Source: Lasiodiplodia sp. COLG20
Lineage: Eukaryota > Ascomycota > Dothideomycetes > Botryosphaeriales > Botryosphaeriaceae
Reading direction: 5' to 3'
Length of the DNA stretch: 64,000 nt
NCBI GenBank assembly: GCA_009801085.1
Contig: VNWV01000004.1
Location: 992,001-1,056,000 of the forward strand
Below the pieces are notes generated by a model that had not been told where the DNA came from, did no database searches, and saw only the letters and a program-made list of their open reading frames with translations. Position 1 is the first letter of the stretch. Every line of letters starts with the position of its first letter. A program made the position numbers and the translations under genes. This document shows, piece after piece, positions 33,392 to 44,110 of this stretch.

Positions 33392-35452
33392 AATATGTTT
33401 GTAGAAGGCTATCAGAAGGAATATACCACTCTCAATACTACTCGCAAAATGGATATATTAGTTACTGACTGAGGCGGGTCGAAATAGAGAGATCTGTGGA
33501 TGTGAAAAACGTGGGCGCAAAACTAGTTTCCAGACTGAGCAGCCTACAAAAAAGTATGGATATCTTTCATGGCTGTGGCGGTCAAGTCAAAGAGTCGGCA
33601 GCCCGGGTGCTGCGGAAAGGGTTGCTCCCGCGACACCTACTAACTCTCCCTGCATGGCAGTTGCAGCTATCTTTCGGGCGTGATTATACGATTAATTATT
33701 CCATATTTATGTCTAAAGAACTGATTTAGCTGCTTATCGGTTGCATAGACATTTGATGCACAGTGACTAATTTCCTATGTATCAGACGCCTGCATAAGTT
33801 CTTGCCATGGGTAGACGTAAAAGCAGAATTAATCACACACTCACATTCGGAGATAGCTTCCACTGCCCATCTTCTATGGGCATAAATTCCCCCAAATAAG
33901 ATTGCGAAGGACTATTAGTTCTAGCCTGCTGTGGTACGGAGGCATAAGTACCCCCTGTTCTAAGACCCTGCTCTTGTTTCGCTGGTATTCGGCTCTGATA
34001 CCCATTGCAGCGTAGCTGATTACCGGAAGTACGGGTTGAACGTTGCATGTTTTATTTGAGAGTGTGGGGTCTTCAGGGGCGTGCTACATTGAAAATGACC
34101 TAGTACTAAATTTATTGGAGGCAGCACTTCCTTAGAGTCGGTGTTTGACAAGTGCTGGAATATGCATGGCAAGCATCTAGTGCAGAGCGTAGATATCGAA
34201 TCCTTAACTGCTAAGTTTTAAGCTCAGGCATCAGATTGGCCAACCCAGACACTCCCGTGAGCCGTTGCCCCGCTGAATCTTTGGGAATTTCTGCACAAGT
34301 GGTCCGCATCCCTTGTTGGTCGCAGAGCATCCCTCCGGGAGGCAGGCAATTTCTCGTGTTCTCGACGCCTAAAGGGCTATTTCATTTGTTAAAAAAAATT
34401 ACGGAGAGTTTGTTAACCAGAAAGTCTGGAGCTGGCGGTGGGGAAGTGTTTGAAGAAGGAGAGGTCATAGTGGGTTGCCATAGGATGTAGTGACTTTTGT
34501 TTGGACCTGGTTTACAGGAAATATTACCTCATGCCTCAATGGGTAATTCAGGTTTATATTTGAATATTTTGCACGAATTCAAAGCCTACGCTGTGTTTCG
34601 TGCGGCCTAGAAGGACATGGTTTTCTGCAACCCACTGTGAGGTCCTCTCGTTGTTGCCTGCCGGTGGCGGGAACGAGAGATTAGGAAAAGAAAAAGTGCC
34701 ATATTTCCAAAGGGGCAGATGCGCGTCGGAGTTCCGGAAGGTGAGGGGCTGAGTTCGTGGCGGTGAACGGTGGCAGAGTGAGTCGTCGTCCCAGAGGGCT
34801 GGTGTTGCTGTTGCCTCACGGCTCCTCAGGGAGCCAAAGCGGCAGTGCTGGCAGAAAAGCTGCATGATCCACTGTGCTTTGACCTGTGTTCTCGTGATTC
34901 GGGATGATGCAGCTTGACAAGGTCCTAACACCTAGCGACCGCCGAATGAGGAGAAGAAGGACAGGGCGAGGCCGAGAACGGACACTGAACTGTGATTGGT
35001 GAACACTCTATTAATAGTTTACAATACAATTCAGGATTCGCGGGACCTTTCACTGAAGGGATTCCTTGTTGCTTCGACGGGCTATTCCCTGAACTCGGGT
35101 GTGGAAAGCGATTGATGCATACTACATAGGACGAAGTCTTGTTGCCTGTAGAAACATTGGCCCCTGCGTCGAGGCCTACAGCGGAATCCGAAACACGAGT
35201 CAAGCACAGATCATTATACACATTAGGGCTGTAACCTGGGGGTATGACGACGTTTCCCTGCAATTGACCAATAAAGTGCCGCCCTCGGGCTCGTACTCGG
35301 ATTTTCTGAATGGGAAGGTGCAGGTCCACACCATGTCGAGCAGTACTCCTGTGGATTGTTTGAAGAGCCACTCAGCAGCGAGAATCTTGGGTATTTAAGG
35401 CTTCTCTCGCCGCGTATCTGGATGCTCCATCGCCCAACTCTCGTTCATCATC
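33392..35452. other. AT-richer intergenic region with a decayed MITE trace
   Basis: 2.1 kb without a supported gene. Contains a degenerate arm of the foldback element at 33806-33870 and, at its right end, the promoter of the FAD oxidase with a TATTTAA motif at 35392-35398, about 55 bp before the ATG. Confidence 0.55.
33806..33870. repeat. Possible decayed copy of the foldback MITE core
   Basis: 33844-33870 matches the right arm of the 83-bp palindrome (ATAGCTTCCACTGCCCAT against ATAGCTTCAACTACCCAT), with about five differences including one gap. Upstream CATGGGTAGACG at 33806 resembles the two ends of the left arm with its middle deleted. No outer terminal repeats found, so this is a weak call. 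Confidence 0.4.
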
Positions 35453-37087
35453 ATGGCTGCGTTGAAAAACTCCCTCCTCTTCCTCCTGGCAGCCAACGCC
35501 GGTGCTGCTGTTGCTCAAAACTTCTCCTCTCCAGCAGCAGCATGCCAGTTCTTCAGCCAGAACTACCCCAATATAACTTCGTTCCCGAACCAAACGACAT
35601 ACAACGATATCAATGAGGGTGAGCACGCTACAGCATGACCCCCCAGTGCACGCCGGGTACTAATGATTCGGAACGCTAGACTACTGGTCCGCTGGAGCTG
35701 CACTTGGTCCAGCTTGTATCTTCTCTCCAACCTCGGCCGACCTCATGAGCGCTGCGGTCAAGGCGCTGGTTAAGTTCAACGCTCCGTTCGCGATCAAGGG
35801 CGGCGGGCACATGGCAATCGCTGGCGCAGCCAACATCGATTCGTCCGGCGTACTCCTATCCAGCTCGAACTTGAACCAGCTCGAGCTCTCCGAAGACAAG
35901 TCCAGTGTTGCTGTGGGTCCTGGAAACAGATGGGGCGACGTTTTCGGATACTTGGAGCCGTACGGTTTGGCTGTAGTTGGAGGGCGGATGAGCATTGTCG
36001 GCGTGCCTGGCCTCCTGATGGGCGGTGGCATTTCCAACTTCGGCAACGAGTTCGGTTGGGCGTCGTCCAACATTGATTCCTACACCGTACGAATTCCCTG
36101 TCCTTTCGGGAGACCCCAAAGACTGACAGCAATCAGTGCGTCCTCAGCGACGGTGACATCGTCGTGGCCAATGCGACCAACGAATACGCCGACCTCTTCT
36201 GGGCGTTGCGCGGCGGCGGCAACTCGTTCTGCCTGATCACCAGCTTCCAGCTGCGCACCATCGACGTCCCTGTCATGACGGCGGGCCAGCGCGCCTACGG
36301 CTCCGGAGACGCCGTTGGACGCGCCTTTCTCGACAGCGTCTATGAGATGACCATCAATCCGACGCCCGACGTCAAAGGCGCCGTGACGCCCATCGCCCGC
36401 GCCGGCGACGGGATCAACGGAACGACATACAACGCCATGTTCTACTACAACGGCAACAACACCACGCCTGATTTCTTCGCCAACTTCTCCGCGCCCGTCC
36501 TGACCCCCGAGCAGGATACGTACGCCGTGATGTCCGGCATGGGCGCCGCGAGCAAGGCCATGAGCGAGGGAACGGACCAGGTTGAAGGCTTGCGCGAGGG
36601 CTGGTGGGTTGTGTCCATCGTCGCCAACCGCGAGGCCATGCAGATCATCCATGACACTTATTTCGCCGCGGTTGCCGAGTACTTTGCGGACATGGAGGGC
36701 TGGATCACCGGTTTGGCGTACAACATTATTTCCAAGGAGTTCGTCGTCGCTAGCATCACTAACGGTGGCGACCCCATGGGCCTCGACCCGAACGCTGCGC
36801 CCTACTTCTGGGTCGAGGAGAGCATGACCTGGACCCACGCTGAGGACGACGCTACGGTTCAGGCTTTCTACGAGGCTGTGAACAAGAACATCACTGCTCA
36901 GCTCGAACCGCTCGGCGTGATCCACAACTTCTTGTATCTGAATGATGTCAACCAAGTGCAGGACGTGTTTGCTGGCTACCCCAAGAGCAGTGTGCAGCTA
37001 TTGAAGATGGTCAGGGACAAGTACGACCCGGACATGGTCTTCACCAAGCAGATGCCGGGTGGTTTCAAGGTGGCGAACGCCCAGTGA
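35453..37087 (+). CDS. Secreted FAD-linked (BBE-like) oxidoreductase
   Basis: Three exons: 35453-35618, 35680-36086, 36137-37087; 507 aa. Signal peptide MAALKNSLLFLLAANAGAAV. The FAD_binding_4 (PCMH) domain shows FAIKGGGHMAIAGAANIDSS; the His in GGGH is the usual 8-alpha-histidyl FAD site. VGGRMSIVGVPGLLMGGGIS lacks the Cys that makes the second (6-S-cysteinyl) bond in true berberine-bridge enzymes, so flavin attachment is probably single. WALRGGGNSFCLITSFQLRT and a C-terminal YDPDMVFTKQMPGGFK complete the fold. Several N-glycosylation sequons (NFS, NIT, NQT, NGT, NNT) fit secretion. Such enzymes oxidise sugars, oligosaccharides or metabolites with O2; the substrate cannot be assigned. Confidence 0.94.
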
Positions 37088-37901
37088 GAGGGGCGTCTAG
37101 AACTGTACTTCTTGGACTTTTGTACAAATAGTGACCGCACTTGATGATTTATGTATCCGGATCTTCCATAGCCTATAGACAAATCGAATCAGAAATGGAC
37201 TGCTTCGACCATCTTTCGCCAGGCTTGATTTCGGGTGGTTGCTTGATCTGAATGTGATATGACGGTTGCTTCTGAGACGTATTCTTCGCTTGACTCTGAC
37301 CAAAGTGGTGCTTTAAGAGGTCGTGCATCCTTCTTCTCCGCGCGCTCGATAGCTTGATTGAGGCATGTGGCCACGTTCAGACTATGCGCGGCGGAGGAAG
37401 AATGAGCACACCATTTTCATATCCAAAAGAGAAGTCACCGGGTTGGAACGAGTGATGAAGGACCAAGCCCCCGGAAACTTGGCCATCAGTCCTCGGGCCG
37501 TATTTAACTTGGCATGGATGTTTGTGAAGGGCTCGCCGCTACTACGCATTGATTGGAAATGGCTCGGTCAACAGAAGATGCGATGCCTACACTCCCAATT
37601 AGTTGGCGGCATCGTTTTGGCGTTTACGTAGAGCTCGTTGAGTTTTCACCGTACAAGACCGCTTTCCTAGGGGATCCTAGACGGCAAAAGATGGCTTCAA
37701 ATTGACGGTATCTTCACGTAGTAAAGTGTCACGGTAGACAAGAGGAAGGCTCCTGAGAGGTGTTAATTGAGGCTACAAGTTCATCTGCTTTCAAAGGCCT
37801 ACCACTTGCTTCATCGTCTCAAACACATTGAACCCCACTTAGCCGCTCAGCCCTAAGCCCGAACTCCGATAGCGCCGGTAATGCTGTGAAAGACGGCATC
37901 C
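37088..37901. other. Convergent intergenic region
   Basis: 3' flanks of the FAD oxidase (plus) and RDS3 (minus). No gene or repeat supported. Confidence 0.6.
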
Positions 37902-38335
37902 TTAATGGTTCCGGAAATTCTTCTTCTGGTAGAACAGGTCGGTCCTTGAACTTCCTAGGTTGATGATCTTGGGACAACCGTCGCGGTCTTTCTCTAGGCG
38001 CGTGCATTCAAAGCAGTAGAAGGCGTCAGAGATACCCTGCCAAAATCCGTCAGCATGCGCTTCTTGTAGCTCCGTGGCAATGGATCCTCACCTCGCCGCC
38101 GCACACGACACACTTGTTCTGGTAGTTGCCGAAGGAGCATTCGTCGCAGATGCGGACGAGAGTAGTCGGGCGGACGTAGCTGTCGCAGACGGGGCACTTG
38201 CCGTCGCACTTGTCGCAAAGACGACCGATGGCGATTCCGGGCTGCTTCCGGCACATAACCAAATCGCTGCGGCGGGTTAGCAATGCTGTGTTATTGACGC
38301 GGGGCATGTGGGACTTACGGGTGGTGACGCGACAT
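37902..38335 (-). CDS. RDS3: Splicing factor SF3b subunit Rds3/PHF5A
   Basis: Three exons on the minus strand: 38335-38319 (17 nt), 38266-38092, 38036-37902; 108 aa. The sequence starts [20 protein letters not shown] and contains [40 protein letters not shown] and [20 protein letters not shown], the near-invariant zinc-knuckle core of PHF5A with three zinc sites in a trefoil knot. It is a core subunit of the U2 snRNP SF3b complex, which recognises the branch site with Hsh155/SF3B1, in the nucleus. The 17-nt first exon is real: without it the protein would lack the conserved MSRHHPD start. Divergent from a pinin-like gene, 315 bp apart. Confidence 0.97.
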
Positions 38336-38650
38336 GGTGCTTGTGGTGGAGGATGTCTGTGAGCACGAGGTTCCTGGGTTGCCTGGGGTGTATCGAACGT
38401 GTGGAGAGGTTGCGATAGAGCTATATAGCTCCGGTGTGGCGGTGGTTGTTATGCTTACCAGCAGAGCTTCGACGGATTTCGAGGGCGCGCAGACGATTAG
38501 ATAAGATTAGATGATCAGCCATTCCGGGCCGCACCGCGAATCGCAAGCAACAGCTTCGCAATCGCCGACGCGCCGCTAATCGCTGCTCCATCACACGCCA
38601 TCCCACTCCTCCACCACCCGCACCCCAGTCCTCGCCCCGAGCCAACAGCC
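38336..38650. promoter_or_regulatory. Divergent promoter between RDS3 and the pinin-like gene
   Basis: 315 bp between two outward-facing ATGs. Pyrimidine-rich toward 38651 on the plus strand. No specific site called. Confidence 0.55.
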
Positions 38651-39718
38651 ATGGCGGACGATGAACCGTGAGCCAGCCAGCTCCCCATCGCGCGCCCGCG
38701 CCCACTGACCCCGCCACCGCAGAGTCATCGCCTCGGCCGTCGTCGTGCCAGAGAGCTCGGCGCCAGCCTCGCCGCGCGAGAACCCGCAGAAGCGCAGGCA
38801 ATCCTCCGTCTCCGAAGCCGGTAGCAAGCGCCCTCGCCTGAGCATAGACGACACCAACAATGACTCTCAGGACGGTCCCCGCCACCAGAATGACTCGCCC
38901 ACGGACCGCCGCGCCGACCGCCGCCGGAGCGGTGCTGTTGAGGAGCGCAAGCGCGGCCAACGTCTATTTGGCGCGCTGCTCGGCACCCTCTCCCAGAGCT
39001 CGTCGACTGCGGCCCAGCGCCGTCGGGCTGACATCGACAAGAAGCAGCAGGAGAAGCTGAAGCTGCAAGCACAAGAATTCGACCAGCGGAAGAAGCAGCG
39101 TCTGGAGGAGCTCATGGTTGTTAGGCGGCGCGAGCAAAAGAAGTTCGACGAGCAAACGGTTCGCTTCCATTGCTCTGCCCTACCTCGGTCGTCGTGTTAA
39201 TTGCTTGGCTAGATGCGGATCCGCCACTCCAATATACTCGCCCAGGCGCATTTCCTCCAGACCAGGACAGAACCCAAGCTGGTACCTAGACTCTCCCTTG
39301 TTTGGCTAGGTCGGGCTGCTGACCAGCACAGTTCTACAAGCCATGGGAGCTGCGTCCAGAAGAAGAGGATATCATCAAGGCCCAGGTTGAAGAGGCAGAA
39401 GCCAGCATTGAGAGGGAGCTCGCAGAGTTCGAGAGGCGGAAGCAAGCCGAGGAGGAAGCGACACCCGAGAAGGAAGCTGATGCAGAGGCTCACAAGACTG
39501 AGGACATGGTGGGTTCAGAGCAAGCCAATGAACCTCCCAAATCTCCTCAAGAGCAAGATAACGCTGCTACTAGTGATGACCAGGTCGACCCCGTCTCGCA
39601 CCCGGACAGCCAGGAAAACGGACATGCCGCCAAGGACCACGACAGCAAGGCCAAGGAGCACCACGACGACCACGGAGAGGAGGTGCTCGAAGCAGAGGAG
39701 GATACTGTAATATACTAA
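38651..39718 (+). CDS. Pinin/SDK/MemA-domain protein
   Basis: Four exons: 38651-38667 (17 nt), 38723-39158, 39213-39281 (69 nt), 39332-39718; in-frame 302 aa. The conserved pinin block is RSGAVEERKRGQRLFGALLGTLSQ, then a long basic coiled coil (ADIDKKQQEKLKLQAQEFDQ, KKQRLEELMVVRRREQKKFD). HSNILAQAHFLQTRTEPKL follows, and FYKPWELRPEEEDIIKAQVE closes the domain across two splice joins. The C-terminal third is acidic/Gln-rich and disordered. Pinin-type proteins are nuclear, bind the exon-junction/ASAP-PSAP complexes and influence alternative splicing. The N-terminal PASPRENPQKRR and GSKRPRLS are NLS-like. Confidence 0.87.
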
Positions 39719-40549
39719 CCCTAACGACCTCTGGCAGGACGGTGCGCTATATCATTCCCTCAGCACAGTCTTAACCCAGCGTCTTTGGAGAAATTGCTTC
39801 GTGTTGATGATACCATTCCTACAGTAATGAAATCAAAAACGGCGGAATTTGGGGCTGGGGTTTTGCAACATAGCTCTTGCATGCTTCTGGATCATGATAG
39901 GACCAAGCTGGACATTGGATGCAGCCAGCAGTGCTCCGGTTATGAATCAGACGGATTGTCCAGTGAACATCTGACGTGTGCAATTTACCTTAACCGCCGA
40001 TGGTGGAGCAACGGCAATGCTGGGATTTCGCGTATGCGGAGTGACATCGGCGTCGTCGGAAAGTATGGAAGACGTTTGTTGATTACAAAATCCGCGGCTT
40101 TAAAACTTCGGACGATGTTGTAATCCGCAACCGGTGATAGCTCCGAGTGGTAGAGCACGTTCCAGTTCCGAAGCGTGCGTAGGTACAATACGGGCGTATG
40201 TACTCGCTGCTGGGTAATTTGAGCGCGCAGTCGTAGAGCGATAAAGCCGCGATAAGGACAAGGGTCCCACTCTGCTGTCTGCCGATGTTTACTGTATCGT
40301 TTGCTCTTTCTCAAATAGGGCGTATAGCCTTTAAAGGGACAAGAAATCGCGACGTACAACTAGAGTAGGCAGAGATACCTCGGCCCAAGAAAGTGGAGCA
40401 ATCGTCGCAGCAAGCGGCCATAACCTTCGTACGTACGCCCGTAAAGCGCTTTGAGATCACGCAGTCGCTCCGCACCACGACACAGGGGTGACAGTGAGAG
40501 AGAGGATATCGCTGGTATATAACAGTTAGCAAAGGTCCCTTCCGCAACG
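39719..40549. other. Intergenic region upstream of the epoxide hydrolase
   Basis: No gene supported. A tRNA D-arm-like stretch lies near 40135-40165 but does not fold as a tRNA. TATATAA at 40516-40522 precedes the epoxide hydrolase. Confidence 0.5.
40516..40522 (+). promoter_or_regulatory. TATA box of the epoxide hydrolase
   Basis: TATATAA sits 28 bp before the ATG at 40550 and 58 bp before the next in-frame ATG at 40580. With transcription usually starting 30 or more bp downstream of TATA, the second ATG may be the real start. Confidence 0.5.
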
Positions 40550-41900
40550 ATGCCGACGAAGTTCTTCTCCGCATCAAAGATGGCCGACACCGTCACGAAG
40601 CTCAGCCCCGGCTCCGACCCACGCGTCTCTAACGAGACAGCCGTACTCAACGGCCGCACATACCGTGGGGACACTCTTCATACTGCTATTTCATAACCGT
40701 GATGGCTGATTTAGCGCCGTGCAGGCTACATTCTCGGTGTTCCCAAGGATGGCCAATTCAAGGCCACCATTGTCCTCGTTCGTCATCCTTACCCCTCATC
40801 CTCTCTGATGTCCTTCTGACAGTCTGATTCGCAGGTCCATGGATGGCCTGACCTGGCATTTGGATGGCGCTACCAGATTCCCGCCCTCATTGAGATGGGC
40901 TTCCGTGTCGTGGCGCCTGACATGATGGGCTACGGCGGCACCGTGAGTACCTACCAGAAAATAAACTATCAATGCGTGTGACTTACGATTCACCTTGCAG
41001 GATGCGCCGAGAGTGCCGCCGGAGTCGATCTCGCTGTACGGCTTCAAGCGCGCCGCCGACGACATCGAGGAGCTCGCTCGCCAGCTGGGCGCGCCGAAGA
41101 TCGTGCTGGGTGGCCACGACTGGTATGCAAGCTTGCCGGCAGTAGAAAGTGTAAAAAGCTGACCCGCCAACCAGGGGTGGAGCTGTCGTCTACCGTGTCG
41201 CCCTCTGGAAGCCCGACCTCATCTCGCACGTCTTCGCCATCAGCACGCCTTACGCGCCGCCCTCGAAGGAGTACTTCTCCGTCGAGCAGCTGGTTGCTGG
41301 CCCGCTTCCGCAGTTCAAGTACCAGCTGAACCTGGCCAGCGGTAAGCCCGAGGAGGGCGTCAAGACGAAGGAGGACTTCAAGAAGCTGCTCGTTTTCATC
41401 ACGGGCGGCAAGGGCCCCAACGATGAGCTCCTGTTTAACCCCTATGATGGCATCATCCTGGAGAATCTGGGCAAGGTTCCAAGAGGCCCGTGGATGACTG
41501 AGGAAGTGAGTGCTTTTCGAGTTTCCTTCTGGTTTCCCCTACTCTTCAAGTTAACTCGGTGCGAAAACTCCAGGAGCTCGACTACTACGCCGAGCAGTAC
41601 GCCCGCAACGGCTTGCACGGCCCTTGTAACTGGTACCGCACCCGCAAGGTCAACTATGAGGAGGAACTCAACCTCCCCGGCGACGGCACCATTAAGCAGC
41701 CTATTCTCTACATCGCCACCAACAAGGACACAGTCCTGAAGCCCGAGATGTCGGCTGGCATGGAGAAACTCATCCCCAACCTTAGCAGAGCCGCCATCGA
41801 CACGCACCACTTCGGCCAATGGGAGAAGCCCGCCGAGCTGAACGACATCATCAAACAGTGGGTTGACGCCGTTGTATTCGGTGGAAAGAGCGTCCTCTAA
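40550..41900 (+). CDS. Soluble epoxide hydrolase (alpha/beta-hydrolase fold)
   Basis: Six exons: 40550-40664, 40725-40777, 40835-40942, 41001-41122, 41175-41505, 41574-41900; 351 aa from the first ATG, 341 aa from MADTV at 40580. The oxyanion-hole motif HGWPD is at 58-62, the nucleophile elbow LGGHDWGGAVVYR has Asp132, the likely acid is Asp295 in NKDTV, and the catalytic His is in DTHHFGQWEKPAELN (321 or 322). A cap-domain stretch containing NGLHGPCNWYRTRKVNYEEE supplies the epoxide-polarising Tyr. This matches fungal soluble epoxide hydrolases, which open epoxides of lipids or xenobiotics to diols. No signal peptide. Exon 1 uses the donor GTGGGG and exon 2 GTTCGT, both weak but required by frame. 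Confidence 0.93.
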
Positions 41901-44110
41901 ACACTTACGCGTGCGCAATATGATAGCGAAAGAACAATGAAATGAACTAATTAAAGACTCTTGATCCCGGGCCTTTCTGTAAACTATGATCATGCCTGTC
42001 TCTTTAACCCGAGCAGTGGAAGCGCCGACAGACTTACTACTTTGTCTACTTATCATAATAAGCGAGCTAGCATTATAAAAGACGCATGCCGAGATCTTAG
42101 TCAATTGCCCGCCTCCGATTTTACTTAGCCAGAATACCTACGCCAAGCCGACAGCAACAGGGTGGACACGGTGTAGGCCCTCCGCAAGACTGAAAAGTCT
42201 AGTTACTCAGGCCATTATAGGTAGCGAGAACAGACAGGGTAAACACCAGTGCTTATTATTGCAATTTAGCCCTCTAGAGCTTGTAAGGGAATTCCAGGGC
42301 GGTGATATGGAAGGCATTCGGTTTCCGAACAGCGTCATGCAGGCCAGCATGCTTTGGCACTGACTCGCATTGCAGGTGTGGATTTCTTCTACTGCGCAAA
42401 TTATTGTCAGCATGAACGTGAAAGCAGGCGCAAGCTTACTATATTTGCAGCTATGGCACCTTAGATATAGTGCATCGATGCTGCCACAGCTTACTTTCTA
42501 CGAGCTCTTATCGCTGCTGATTGAGCTTGAAGTCGAAGATAAACTGTGTCTGGTCGTGGTCCAGCCTCCAAAATTGCAGCAACGGCAGCAGATCGCCAGC
42601 TCGAAGCAGAGTGCTTTACATCCAGCGCGGCGCTGTGCTGCAGCGACGGCGCCATTCAGTCCACAATCATGCCATTCCGTAGCTAGCTCTCGCCTTTAGC
42701 TCATTATCCACCATCTCTCCTCTTATTCGCCTTTCAATGCCATGTGCTGTTTTCTGCGGACGCGATGCAATGCACGATGCACGATGCACCGTCGATCTCA
42801 CAGGAGCGGCATGCATAGGCAAACACGCAACAGGCTGCCTCGGTATTTTTGACTGGCTGGCAGAAGCCGCCGATAGTCCGTTTTCTTATCAGTACGCCAT
42901 GTGCCCAGGTACCAAGCGGCCAGATTGTTGGCTTTGATGCTGTCATATCTTTTTGCTCATTAGCCCGCCTATGGAGCCTGCTATCTCGACTATTGGTCAA
43001 TCACTTGAGAATTGGATTATTGTTGCTGCCACATGCTGCATTTCGAGGAATCAACGAGGCGGAGCCGAGTCATGGTACATACTTACTCCTCTGTTAGCTG
43101 CTACCCCGCCATATCAACCGGTTTGTTAGAACGCTGCCATCAAGTCATGCCCTGCAGCTAACCCGCCAAGGACGAACTTAGTTTACTCCGAAGCCCACTA
43201 GGAGTAGTACAATGCTCCGTGCGTCGGGAATGGTGAAGATAGGCGTGCGCTGATGAGGCATCTTATCCGACATGCAGCTCGCCTTCAAAACCTGCGGGCC
43301 GTCCCAGGCTTCTCCTAGGCTGCATGCAGATTGCGCATGCGGAATTGACTGGTCAGACAATCATGACCAAGAAGGAGATACGTAAGCGTATATATACGTC
43401 GTTACGTCGCCACAGATAATGCAAGCGCATATGGGGCATGCTTAGCGAAGGGCGGTGGAGAGCGGACAGACTGCCGCGCTACAGGGGTGGATGCATTCGT
43501 GTTTTTTCTTCTTTGCATGACACCTGCGCCATCATCCTACTTTTACAGATAGACAATTGGTCTATGGGTGGTAATATTGCTGTAAAACGCTTTCTTGAAT
43601 GTCTCAAAGTGGCTCTTGGAGGTGCTGCTGTTAAGAGAACGAAGCCGCTAGTGTAGTAAACATAATTGGAATGATATGGTGGTTAGTAGCTACCGTGCAG
43701 CAGCAGTTCCCTAGGCGCTTTCTCGGCGCCAGCACGCTAGTAATGACCAGGGGGGAGCCACCCGGTTATTCCGCAGCATAAACATGCATGTTAACAAGAA
43801 CTGACGTGGTTATTCATGTCGTCGATTGAGAGCGGCGCCGTTGGCATGCGGGAAACCTGCCGATGCGGACCTGCCCGTCCGCTATCTCTGGCCCTAGCTG
43901 CACAAGATCGCCATCCTCTCAGGCGGTGCAAGCCCCGTTCACTCCATTTGTGCAATCCCATTCAGACCAGTAAAGCAAGCCTCGTCCGAGCTGTGTGCTG
44001 CCAGAAAGTATTTATACCTCAGCCAGCGGTGGCCCTGAGCAGCGCGAGTCGGACAATCCAAAGGCTATTCATCTTCACTCTGCTCTTTTCTCTCCAATAT
44101 TCTCCCAGCC
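41901..44110. other. Intergenic region
   Basis: 2.2 kb with no gene supported. A short direct tandem of GCACGAT units occurs near 42770-42785. TATTTATA at 44009-44016 is the likely TATA element of the next gene, about 100 bp before its ATG. Confidence 0.55.
44009..44016 (+). promoter_or_regulatory. TATA-like element of the polyol dehydrogenase
   Basis: TATTTATA about 95-100 bp upstream of the ATG at 44111, a suitable core-promoter position. Confidence 0.4.

Noticed and set aside
36080..36955. 291-codon open frame on the minus strand inside the FAD oxidase.
   Set aside because: Antisense shadow of a GC-rich exon; no recognisable motif.
40130..40205. tRNA-like D-arm (TAGCTCCGAGTGGTAGAGCACG).
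   Set aside because: The T-arm lacks the GGTTCRANNCC box, the acceptor ends do not pair and the base before the anticodon is not T; at most a decayed relic.
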